This document shows, piece by piece, positions 52,177 through 61,824 of a stretch of 64,000 nucleotides of DNA. The DNA lies in the NCBI RefSeq assembly GCF_000269805.1, contig NZ_JH711483.1, positions 165,261 through 229,260 on the forward strand, in the 5' to 3' direction. The notes under the pieces were generated by a model. That model was given only the letters and a program-made list of their open reading frames with translations, had not been told where the DNA came from and ran no database searches. Both the position numbers and the translations under genes were made by a program. Every line of letters starts with the position of its first letter. Position 1 is the stretch's first letter. The DNA is from Actinomyces massiliensis 4401292. GTDB taxonomy: Bacteria; Actinomycetota; Actinomycetes; Actinomycetales; Actinomycetaceae.

Positions 52177-54666
52177 TTAGCGGCCGGCGATCTTCTGCTC
52201 CATCTTGGCAATGAAGTCCGGTGAGGGTGAGAAGCCCGTGGTGTGGACCCTGCTGATCTGTCCCGGACCGGGGGTCTCGAAGACGTCTGCGCGCAGGCTG
52301 GTACGGCCGTTCTTGACGGATTCCCATAAGTCGGGGTTGTCCCGGAAGTATCGGGGAACGCGTTCGTCCTGCAGCATGCGGTCCATGACGTAGTCGGGCG
52401 TGCCCTGAGCCGCGGGCGGGGCGCCGAGCTCATCAAGAGCGTAGGTCTTGCGCGGATTGTAGGTTGAGGTACCGCCCTTGTACTCGGGGATGACGACCTC
52501 ATCCCCGCGGGGTGAGACGGCCAGGCCGTCCACATGGCCCGGACCCGGGCCGCGTGCGGGGGGACGGACCGAGTGAAAGGCCTCCGGGATGTGGTGACCC
52601 TCCCGGTTCAGCACCTGCTCCCCACCCCGCTCGCCGGCGTACTCCGCCAGACGACTCACACTGCTGCGACCGTTAGACACCGCTTTCGCGAGATCTTTCA
52701 GTTCGTCGTGTTCCCGTTTGCTCACTCCGGACGCCCGAAGGCGGTCGAGCGTTTTATCAACCCTCTCCCGCGTGAAATCCGACGTCGTGCACCCGTACCT
52801 GCTGGCCAGCTGCTCCAGCCTGCCCTCGGCGGCCCGCGTAGCGGCCTGCGCCTGGGCGTGGGCGGCGAAGTGCATCTGCTGCTCGACGAAGTCGGCGGAG
52901 GCTCTTATGGCGCGCGCCTCGGCGAGTGCCGAGGCAGGAGCCCCCAAGGCCCAGCGGGTCGCTCGCCCGAGCGCGCTGCCGGGTACGAAGGTCAGCAGGA
53001 AGTCCAGCGTGTCAAGACAGAGCTGGCCCGGGGTGACGGTGGTGACGTAACCCATGAAGGCGCCTCTCGGGTCCCGCAGCAGGGCGGCCAGCCCCCGCCC
53101 GTGCGACAGTCCCCAGGCCGCCACACCGGTGGCGCCCATGGCCAGGGCGAAGGAACCCCCGGACGCCATGATGAGAAGGACCCCCATAGCGATCATGAAG
53201 ACCTGGCCCGGCCAGCCCAGGCCGTCCCACCACTGGCTCAGCCCCTCGAGAAGTCCGGCGAAGAACGTGCTGTCGCCTTCCAGGCCCAGCATGCCGCCGA
53301 TGCTCATGGCCGCCCACAACCCGTACACGATCCACAGCAGCCCCGCCGTCGTCACGGCCAGGGCGCCCAGCCGAAAACGCCATCGTGCCCCCGGCTCGCG
53401 GCCCGCGGTGACGGCCCCCATGGCGTCGGCCCGCACCCCGCGCACCTGGACCGCGGTCGCCCGGCCCTGCCACATAGCCGCTATCACGCCCGGGCGGCGG
53501 TCGCCGTAGGCCGAGCAGACCACCACCAGGTCGCTCCAGGTGAACTGCGCCAGCGCCATGACCGCGATCAGCGCCGCCTGCAGGGGGCCGGGAACGCCAG
53601 GCAGCACCGACAGGCGCACCGCGGGGGCCTCCGGCAGGGTCAGCCCGCGCACTCTCGCGCCCCCGCGCCGATAGGCGTCCACCAGCAGGCAGCACCCGAG
53701 CAGCACCACCGAGACCGGGATCGCCAGGTTGCCCTGCCCGCCGACCAGCCACAGTGGACGGACCCACCACGGGATGCCCTCGGCGTCGCCGTCCATCCAG
53801 CTGGGGGCGTACTCATGGGCGTTCCACCCCGCGTGGTCGGCGGTCGCCTGCGCCAGCGCCAGCACGGGCAGGACCACGGCCGCCACCCGCCGGACCGGGC
53901 GGAGGGAGGCGCCGGCCCGCACCGAGCCGACCCGCCACAAGGCGATCCCCAGGCCCACCGCCATGGTCACGATCATCGTGTGCACCTGGTGGCCCACCGC
54001 CATGGCTCCGTCCCAGTCCGCGTAGCTGCCCAGCGTCCACGGGTTCGGGGAGAAGGAGAACCTGGACTCCCCGAGGAGCGCCTCCAGCAGTCCCGGTTCC
54101 CGGAGACGACGGACGGAGTCCTCCGCCACCGTGAAGCCGAGTCCGGCCGCGTATCCCAGCAGCGCCCAGTCGGTCGCGGCGAGGCGCCGCACGCGCCCCG
54201 GCGCCACCAAGGCCATCACCGCCAACGGGATCAGCTTGCCGGGCTCCTCGACGAAGGCCGCCAAGGCGATGGAGGCGCCGTCGTCCTGCGGAGAGAGTCC
54301 TCCCAGTTCGCCCACCCATCCGGTGGCCACGGCCACCGCGAAGGCGCACCAGATCCCCACTCCGTACATCGTGCCCACAGCCCGCCAGCTCACTGTCCGG
54401 GTGCGCGCGAGCCCCGTCATGATCACCAGACCCATAGCGGCGAACAGGCCGGGGACCATCGCGATCGCCAGCCGGGGAATCACCAGCAGTGCCAGTAAGA
54501 GCAGAGGAATCGCCACCAGGTAACACACCCAGACCAATCGGCCCAATCCATGCGCCAGCCCGGGGTGACGCGCCCACCAAGCCCGGTAGGCCGCCCCCGC
54601 GCGCTCCCACAACTCGGGCGGCCGACCCAGGTACACAGGGGGTGGTGCAGCAGCCACAGCACTCAT
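52177..54666 (-). CDS. PrsW-like intramembrane protease fused to C-terminal putative PD-(D/E)xK nuclease toxin
   Basis: 829 aa. Residues about 45-290 are a multi-helix domain with the PrsW protease motifs: EEPGK (140-144), FTVAE (178-182), HQVHTMIVTMAVGLG (226-240) and DHAGWNAH (277-284). Further helices continue to about 560. A helical linker follows (FVEQQMHFAAHAQAQAATRA...), then a soluble end (about 700-829): GHVDGLAVSPRGDEVVIPEY (D713, E728) and then K730, reading D...E-x-K as in restriction-type nuclease cores, plus PDYVMDRMLQDERVP and NGRTSLRADVF. Known: PrsW enzymes cut anti-sigma factors; polymorphic toxins carry C-terminal nucleases. The combination, and that the C-terminus is a toxin, is inference. 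The small gene downstream would be its immunity partner. Confidence 0.75.
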   Translation of the reverse strand: MSAVAAAPPPVYLGRPPELWERAGAAYRAWWARHPGLAHGLGRLVWVCYLVAIPLLLLALLVIPRLAIAMVPGLFAAMGLVIMTGLARTRTVSWRAVGTMYGVGIWCAFAVAVATGWVGELGGLSPQDDGASIALAAFVEEPGKLIPLAVMALVAPGRVRRLAATDWALLGYAAGLGFTVAEDSVRRLREPGLLEALLGESRFSFSPNPWTLGSYADWDGAMAVGHQVHTMIVTMAVGLGIALWRVGSVRAGASLRPVRRVAAVVLPVLALAQATADHAGWNAHEYAPSWMDGDAEGIPWWVRPLWLVGGQGNLAIPVSVVLLGCCLLVDAYRRGGARVRGLTLPEAPAVRLSVLPGVPGPLQAALIAVMALAQFTWSDLVVVCSAYGDRRPGVIAAMWQGRATAVQVRGVRADAMGAVTAGREPGARWRFRLGALAVTTAGLLWIVYGLWAAMSIGGMLGLEGDSTFFAGLLEGLSQWWDGLGWPGQVFMIAMGVLLIMASGGSFALAMGATGVAAWGLSHGRGLAALLRDPRGAFMGYVTTVTPGQLCLDTLDFLLTFVPGSALGRATRWALGAPASALAEARAIRASADFVEQQMHFAAHAQAQAATRAAEGRLEQLASRYGCTTSDFTRERVDKTLDRLRASGVSKREHDELKDLAKAVSNGRSSVSRLAEYAGERGGEQVLNREGHHIPEAFHSVRPPARGPGPGHVDGLAVSPRGDEVVIPEYKGGTSTYNPRKTYALDELGAPPAAQGTPDYVMDRMLQDERVPRYFRDNPDLWESVKNGRTSLRADVFETPGPGQISRVHTTGFSPSPDFIAKMEQKIAGR

Positions 54667-55161
54667 AACCGCGACGCTATGGCGCCCCGAGGGATCACAG
54701 CAAGGACGCGGTACCCGGGGACCCCCGGTACTCCCCGGGGAGCGGAGGGCGATGCGGAGGGTGATGCAGGGACGACGTCAATGGGCCGGGTGGGCTCGAC
54801 GGGCGGAGCGGGGCGCGGTCGCCCGGCACCCGCCATCGCCGATGCGCATGGGACCCGCATAGGACCCGCATGGGACTGGAGTCCCAGGTTGCGCTGCGCA
54901 AATTAGTCACACTGATCATCTGTAATTGGATATTGATCTGCGGGGCCGTGACGGCGCGTCCCCAAGTCGCTGCAGCGCCATGACGCCGAAAAACATGTCC
55001 GCACCCGCCCCTGCCCGGAGGGCGTCGGGAGGGTGGGGCGGCGTCGGTAGAGTCGGTGACGGCTCTCCCTGGTCGGGAGGTCGTTGAAGGCGGTCGGCGT
55101 CCTCATGGTCCTCATGGCTGTGCGCCGCCCGGGTCCCACGCAGTTGAGGAGGCACGCACTG
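54667..55161. other. 495-bp divergent intergenic region upstream of the reductase-nuo operon
   Basis: Contains repeated GGACCCGCATGGGA-type words (about 54850-54880), a palindrome TTGCGCTGCGCAA and an AT-rich stretch (54900-54940, AATTAGTCACACTGATCATC) that is the best candidate for the nuo promoter. No gene. Confidence 0.5.
54889..54901. promoter_or_regulatory. Perfect palindrome in the divergent region, candidate operator
   Basis: TTGCGC-T-GCGCAA, 6-bp arms around one base, just before the AT-rich promoter-like stretch that would serve the reductase-nuo operon. The regulator is unknown. Confidence 0.35.
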
Positions 55162-56493
55162 ATGGCGCACTCAAGCACCGCAAGCGACGCAGCCCCAGCC
55201 AAGGGGCCCGTCTCAGCCGACGACCTGAAAGCCGATGTCGTCGTCGTGGGCGCAGGCCCCGCCGGCTCCTCCGCCGCCTACCATCTGGCCACCTGCGGTC
55301 TGGACGTCATCCTGGTTGACAAGCAGGAGCTCGGCCGCGACAAGGTCTGCGGCGACGGGCTCACACCATCGGCGGTGCGCGAGCTCGTCCGCATGGGCGT
55401 GGACATATCGACCTGGCAGCGCAACAAGGGCCTGCGCGTCATCGGGGGCGGGCACCGCCTCCACATCCCCTGGCCCGAGCAGGCCTCCCTGCCGTCCTAC
55501 GGGCTGGCGCGCCGGCGCTCCGAGCTCGACCGGGACCTGGCCGAGCGCGCCGCCGACGCCGGCGCCCGCCTGCTGACCGGCGTGACCGTCACCGGTCCGA
55601 TCACCACCGCGGCCGGTCGCGTCATCGGCGTCGACGCCAAGCCGACCCCCCGTGTCACCTACCCCGGCATCTCCGCCCCGGCCGCTCTGCGCGCGCCCCT
55701 GGTCATCGACGCCGGCGGCGTCTCCGCCCGCCTGGCCACCGCCGTGGGCCGGCGCAAGGACGAGCGCAGACCGTTGGGCGTGGCCGTGCGCGCCTACTTC
55801 CGCTCCCCGCGGGCCCAGGACGCCTGGATGGAATCCCGCCTCGAGCTGTGGGACGGCCCCCCGAACCGCTCCGACCTCCTGCCCGGCTACGGGTGGCTGT
55901 GGAGCGTCGGCGACGGGCTGGTCAATGTGGGGCTGGGCTCGGTGTCCTCGCGGGCCGCGACCACCAAAGTCGACTATCGGGCCGTCTTCAGCCGCTGGGT
56001 GGCGGGCGCCCCCGCATCCTGGGCCTTCACCCCGGACAACCAGGTCGGGCGCCTGGCCTCCGCCGCCCTGCCCATGGCCTTCAACCGCAAGCCCCACTAT
56101 GCCGACGGCCTCATGCTGCTGGGCGACGCCGGCGGCATGGTCTCGCCCTTCAACGGCGAGGGGATCGCCCAGGGCCTCATGTCCGGGCGCCTGGCCGCCG
56201 AGGCCGCGGCGCAGGCCGCCGCCCGCTCCACGACGATCGGCCGTGAGCGGGCCCTGGCGCAGTACCCGGCAGCCCTGGAGGCCGAGATGGGCGGCTATTA
56301 CACCCTCGGCCGTATCTTCGTGTCCCTCATCGAGCATCCCGAGGTCATGCGCCTGTGCACGCGCTACGGCCTGCCGCGCAAGCACCTCATGAGGCTCGTG
56401 GCCAAGCTCCTGTCCGACGGTTGGGAGCGTCGCGGAGGCGACGCGATCGACCGCTTCATCCAGCTCCTGACAAGAATGGTGCCGGCAGCATGA
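55162..56493 (+). CDS. Geranylgeranyl-reductase-family FAD oxidoreductase, probable menaquinone side-chain reductase
   Basis: 443 aa flavoprotein. FAD-binding N-terminus VVVVGAGPAGSSAAYHLA, then the family signature GRDKVCGDGLTPSAVREL, the product-site sequence LPGYGWLWSVGDGLVNVGLG, and the second FAD motif GLMLLGDAGGMVSPFNGEGI. This is the group containing mycobacterial MenJ, which saturates one isoprene unit of menaquinone; that role fits the location directly before nuoA but is not proven. ATG 55162 follows TTGAGGAGGCACGCACTG. Its stop overlaps the nuoA start (ATGA). Confidence 0.9.
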   Translation: MAHSSTASDAAPAKGPVSADDLKADVVVVGAGPAGSSAAYHLATCGLDVILVDKQELGRDKVCGDGLTPSAVRELVRMGVDISTWQRNKGLRVIGGGHRLHIPWPEQASLPSYGLARRRSELDRDLAERAADAGARLLTGVTVTGPITTAAGRVIGVDAKPTPRVTYPGISAPAALRAPLVIDAGGVSARLATAVGRRKDERRPLGVAVRAYFRSPRAQDAWMESRLELWDGPPNRSDLLPGYGWLWSVGDGLVNVGLGSVSSRAATTKVDYRAVFSRWVAGAPASWAFTPDNQVGRLASAALPMAFNRKPHYADGLMLLGDAGGMVSPFNGEGIAQGLMSGRLAAEAAAQAAARSTTIGRERALAQYPAALEAEMGGYYTLGRIFVSLIEHPEVMRLCTRYGLPRKHLMRLVAKLLSDGWERRGGDAIDRFIQLLTRMVPAA

Positions 56494-56849
56494 ACCCGTA
56501 CGTCTCCCTGCTCATCATGGCGGCGATCGCCCTGGTCGTGGCCATCGGCGGCCTGGTCCTGTCCGCGATCGTGAGCCCCAACCGCCGCAATCGGGTCAAG
56601 GTCGCCAACTACGAGTGCGGCATCGACCCCACGCCGTCGAATGTCGATACCGGGCGGTTCCCGGTCGCCTTCTACCTGGTGGGCATGACCTTCATCATCT
56701 TCGACGTCGAGGTCGTCTTCCTCTACCCCTGGGCAACGGCCTTCGCGCGCCTGGGCCTGTTCGGGCTCTGCGCCGCCCTCGTCTTCATCGCCCTGATCAC
56801 GGTGCCCTACATCCTGGAATGGCGTCGCGGCGGACTGGACTGGGACTGA
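56490..56849 (+). CDS. nuoA: NADH-quinone oxidoreductase subunit A
   Basis: Small membrane subunit (119 aa) of complex I with three helices: LLIMAAIALVVAIGGLVLSAI, FYLVGMTFIIFDVEVVFLYP and LFGLCAALVFIALITVPYIL. Family sequence YECGIDPTPSNVDTGRFPVAF with the conserved Cys, and the acidic FDVEVVFLYPW. ATG 56490 overlaps the preceding reductase stop, tying quinone modification and complex I to one message. A 71-bp gap precedes nuoB. Confidence 0.96.
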   Translation: MNPYVSLLIMAAIALVVAIGGLVLSAIVSPNRRNRVKVANYECGIDPTPSNVDTGRFPVAFYLVGMTFIIFDVEVVFLYPWATAFARLGLFGLCAALVFIALITVPYILEWRRGGLDWD

Positions 56850-56920
56850 GAACTGATGAGGCACGACGCCACTGAGGGCGCTGAGGGCGCTACCGGGGAA
56901 GCTATGGAGGCAGGCAGATC

Positions 56921-57541
56921 ATGAACATGCGCGATTACAACGAGAAGATGCTGACCATCCCCTCCAAGCGGGATGACCTCCAGCTCGCCGCGGAGCAGTC
57001 CGTGGACGGACCCGGCTTCCTGATCACCAGCGTCGAGCAGCTCTCGGGTCTGGCCCAGGCGCGCTCGCTGTGGCCGGTGACCATGGGCCTGGCCTGCTGC
57101 GCCATCGAGATGATGGGGGCGGGCACCCCCCGCTTCGACATGTCCCGCTTCGGCTGGGAGATCTTCCGCGCCTCACCGCGCCACGCCGACGTCATGATCG
57201 TCTCGGGCCGCGTCTCCCACAAAATGGCCCCGATCGTCCGCAACGTCTACGACTCCATGCCCGAGCCCAAGTGGGTCATCTCCATGGGGGCCTGCGCCTC
57301 CTCCGGCGGCGTGTTCAACAACTACGCGATCGTCCAGGGGTGCGACCACATCGTGCCGGTGGACATCTACCTGCCCGGCTGCCCGCCGCGCCCCGAGATG
57401 CTCATCAACGCCATGCTCGAGCTGACCCGTCAGATCGAGCGCCGCCCCATCTTCTCGCACCGCGAGGAGATCGCCCGCGCCGTCGAGGCCGCGGCCCTGG
57501 CCGCCGCCCCCGTCTCCGAGATGAAGGGGCAGCTCGCATGA
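56921..57541 (+). CDS. nuoB: NADH-quinone oxidoreductase subunit B
   Basis: 206-aa peripheral-arm subunit carrying the N2 4Fe-4S cluster that passes electrons to quinone. Ligands: the vicinal Cys pair in [10 protein letters not shown], Cys in [12 protein letters not shown] and Cys in [12 protein letters not shown]. The N-terminal 40 residues are longer than minimal but normal for actinobacteria. ATG 56921 follows GAAGCTATGGAGGCAGG. The stop overlaps the nuoC start (ATGA). Confidence 0.97.
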   Translation: MNMRDYNEKMLTIPSKRDDLQLAAEQSVDGPGFLITSVEQLSGLAQARSLWPVTMGLACCAIEMMGAGTPRFDMSRFGWEIFRASPRHADVMIVSGRVSHKMAPIVRNVYDSMPEPKWVISMGACASSGGVFNNYAIVQGCDHIVPVDIYLPGCPPRPEMLINAMLELTRQIERRPIFSHREEIARAVEAAALAAAPVSEMKGQLA

Positions 57542-58307
57542 GTGAGAACACGTCTTCTTCCGGTGACGCCGCGGGCGAGGAGGTCGAGGCGGTTGCCGCC
57601 GTCCCCGAGGTCGTCCCCGGCCGTCCGGTGCGCCCCGAGCTGGTCGCCGAGGTCGTGGGCGCCCACTCGGGCCAGTTCGGCGCCGCCGACGCCGGCGACA
57701 CCACCGGCTACGGCCGGCACCGCAGCGTGGTGACCCTGGCCCCGGCGGCGGTGCGCCCCTACGGCTCCTGGTTCGATAGCGTCGTCGATGCCCTCATCGA
57801 GGACCTGGCCGCCTCCGGCATCGACCCGGCCGAGGCCATTGAGAAGGTCGTCATCGAGCACGACGAGCTCACCCTGTTCATCGCCCGCGAGCACCTGCTC
57901 GACGTGGTGCGCCCCCTGCGCGACGACCAGGATCTGCGTTTCGAGCTGTGCCTGGGCGTCAACGGCGTCCACTACCCGGATGACCCCGGCCGCGAGCTGC
58001 ACGCCTGCTTCGCGCTGATGAGCCTGACGCACGGCGGGCGCCAGCTGCGCCTGGAGGTCGCCTGCCCCGCCACCGACCCGCACGTGCCCTCGATCGTGTC
58101 GGTCTACCCGGGCGACGACTGGCACGAGCGCGAGACCTGGGACCTCATGGGCATCGTCTTCGACGGGCACCCCAACCTCACGCGCTCGGCCATGCCCGAC
58201 GACTGGGTGGGCCACCCCCAGCGCAAGGACTACCCGCTCGGCGGCATCCCCGTCGAGTACAAGGGCGCCACTACTCCGCCCCCCGACACCCGGAGGTCGT
58301 ACCGCTG

Positions 58308-58308
<1 letters not shown>
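57538..58308 (+). CDS. nuoC: NADH-quinone oxidoreductase subunit C
   Basis: 256 aa. The 30-kDa subunit signature is [21 protein letters not shown] and the C-terminal [17 protein letters not shown]. An N-terminal acidic extension ([18 protein letters not shown]) is typical of actinobacterial NuoC. It forms the scaffold beside NuoD near the quinone site. ATG 57538 overlaps the nuoB stop; its own stop shares a base with the nuoD ATG (TGATG). Confidence 0.96.
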
Positions 58309-59743
<1,435 letters not shown>

Positions 59744-59744
<1 letters not shown>

Positions 59745-60454
59745 TGAGCACCACCGAGAACACCCGCGCGACCGCCGCCGGTGCCGGCTACGACCCCGAG
59801 CTCGGCGCCCGCCTCGACGCCGACATCGAGCAGATCAAGTCCCGCTACCCCGCGGGCCACGAGCGCAGCGCCCTGATCCCCATGCTGCACCTGATCCAGA
59901 GCATCGACGGCTACGTCTCGCCGCGCGGCATCGCCCTGTGCGCCGAGAAGCTGGACCTGACGCGCTCGGAGGTCAGCGCTGTCGCCACCTTCTACAGTCA
60001 GTTCCGCCGCCATCCCGCCGGGCAGTACCACGTGGGCGTGTGCACCAACGCCCTGTGCGCGGTCATGGGCGGCGACGACGTCTGGCGGGCCGTGAGCGCG
60101 CACACCGGCCTGGGCAACGACGAGACCAGTGAGGACGGCCGGGTCAGCCTGGAGCGCGTGGAGTGCAACGCCGCCTGCGACTACGCCCCCGTCGTCATGG
60201 TCAACTGGGAGTTCTTCGACAACCAGACCCCGGACTCCGCCGTCGAGCTGGTGAGCCGCCTGGAGCGCGGCGAGGATGTAGCGCCCACTCGCGGCCCCGA
60301 GACCCTGCCGACCTTCCGCCAGAACGAGCGCCTGCTGGCCGGCTTCGAGGACGGCCTGGCCGATGAGGGCGTCGGCGCGGGCGAGCCGAGCCTGCTGGGG
60401 CTGCGCATCGCCCGCGAGCGCGGCTGGACGGTTCCGAAGGAGGAGAGCAAGTGA
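59744..60454 (+). CDS. nuoE: NADH-quinone oxidoreductase subunit E
   Basis: 236 aa 24-kDa-type subunit with a 2Fe-2S cluster (N1a) in the NADH-input module. Thioredoxin-like ferredoxin ligands are in VCTNALCAVMGG and ECNAACDYAPVVMVN. The leading helical part includes KSRYPAGHERSALIPMLHL, and the C-terminal 60 residues are actinobacteria-specific. ATG 59744 follows the nuoD stop in TGATG; the stop overlaps the nuoF GTG by four bases. Confidence 0.96.
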
Positions 60455-61821
60455 GCCCCGTGAGCGGCAGTGCAACCGACGACGCGACCCAGCCGAGCGG
60501 TCCGGCCTTCACCGCCCCGGGAACCCTCACGCCGGCCATCACCGACATGTGGGACAAGGACCGCTCCTGGACCCTGAGGGCCTACTGCGACAACGGCGGC
60601 TACCGGGGCCTGCGCCGGGCCAAGACCATGAGCCAGGACGAGCTGGTCGGCCTGGTCAAAGCCTCCAACCTGCGCGGCCGCGGCGGCGCCGGCTTCCCCA
60701 CGGGCCTGAAGTGGTCCTTCCTGCCCGCCCCCGACGGCGGAGCGCGCTACCTCGTCGTCAACGCCGACGAGTCCGAGCCGGGCACCTGCAAGGACATCCC
60801 CACCATCCTGGCCAACCCGCAGGCCCTCATCGAGGGCGTGGCGATCTGCTCGCGCGCCATCGGCTGCGATCACGCCTTCATCTACCTGCGCGGCGAGGTC
60901 GCCCATGTCTACCGCCGCCTGCTGCGCGCCGTCGCCGAGGCCGGTCGGTCGGGCATGCTGGACACCGGCTTCGGCCTGGACGGCGACCAGCCGCTGACCA
61001 TCACGGCGCACGCCGGGGCCGGCGCCTACATCTGCGGCGAGGAGACTGCGCTGCTCGACTCCCTGGAGGGCCGCCGCGGCCATCCGCGTCTCAAGCCCCC
61101 CTTCCCGGCGGTCCAGGGCCTGTACGCCCGCCCGACGGTCATCAACAACGTCGAGACCATCGCCTCCCTGCCGGGCATCCTCGCCCGCGGAGCCGAGTGG
61201 TACTCCGCGATGGGCACCGAGCGCTCCAAGGGGCACGGCATCTTCTCCGTGTCCGGCCATGTGGTCCGCCCCGGCCAATTCGAGGCGCCCTTCGGCATCA
61301 CCATGCGCGAGCTGATCGATCTGGCCGGCGGCATTCGGCCCGGCCACAAGCTCAAGTTCTGGGTTCCCGGAGGCTCCTCCACCCCGATCTTCGGACCCGA
61401 CGAGCTCGATGTTCCCCTGGACTACGAATCGGTCGGGGAGGCCGGTTCCATGCTGGGCACGCGCGCGCTCCAGGTCTTCGACGAGACGGTCTCGGTGGTG
61501 CGCGTGGTGGCCCGATGGACCGAGTTCTACCAGCACGAGTCCTGCGGGAAGTGCACCCCCTGCCGCGAGGGCACGTACTGGATGCGTCAGATCATGCTGC
61601 GCCTGGAGGCCGGTCGGGGTCTGCCCGGGGACGTCGAGAAGCTCGAGGACATCGCCTCGAACATCGCCGGCCGCTCCTTCTGCGCCCTCGGCGATGCCTC
61701 CGCCACCCCGGTCCTGTCCGGCATCAAGCGGTTCCGCGGCGAGTTCGAGGCCGGGTACACCTCCGCCGCCCACGAGCTCTTCCCCTACGGGGCCTCTGCA
61801 ATCGTTGAAAGTGCACGGTGA
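60451..61821 (+). CDS. nuoF: NADH-quinone oxidoreductase subunit F
   Basis: 456-aa NADH-dehydrogenase subunit. FMN/NADH site: GRGGAGFPTGLKWSF, VVNADESEPGTCKD, AYICGEETALLDSLEG and GRPRLKPPFP-type sequence (here GHPRLKPPFPA). The N3 4Fe-4S cluster is held by ESCGKCTPCREGTYWM plus a later Cys in RSFCALGD. GTG 60451 overlaps the nuoE stop. The first 35 residues are variable. nuoG starts three bases after its stop. Confidence 0.96.
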   Translation: MSPVSGSATDDATQPSGPAFTAPGTLTPAITDMWDKDRSWTLRAYCDNGGYRGLRRAKTMSQDELVGLVKASNLRGRGGAGFPTGLKWSFLPAPDGGARYLVVNADESEPGTCKDIPTILANPQALIEGVAICSRAIGCDHAFIYLRGEVAHVYRRLLRAVAEAGRSGMLDTGFGLDGDQPLTITAHAGAGAYICGEETALLDSLEGRRGHPRLKPPFPAVQGLYARPTVINNVETIASLPGILARGAEWYSAMGTERSKGHGIFSVSGHVVRPGQFEAPFGITMRELIDLAGGIRPGHKLKFWVPGGSSTPIFGPDELDVPLDYESVGEAGSMLGTRALQVFDETVSVVRVVARWTEFYQHESCGKCTPCREGTYWMRQIMLRLEAGRGLPGDVEKLEDIASNIAGRSFCALGDASATPVLSGIKRFRGEFEAGYTSAAHELFPYGASAIVESAR

Positions 61822-61824
61822 GAC

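Noticed and set aside
52534-54498. 654-codon plus-strand frame opposite the PrsW fusion gene
   Set aside because: Pro/His/Gln/Arg-rich shadow; the minus-strand protein has clear membrane helices and protease motifs.
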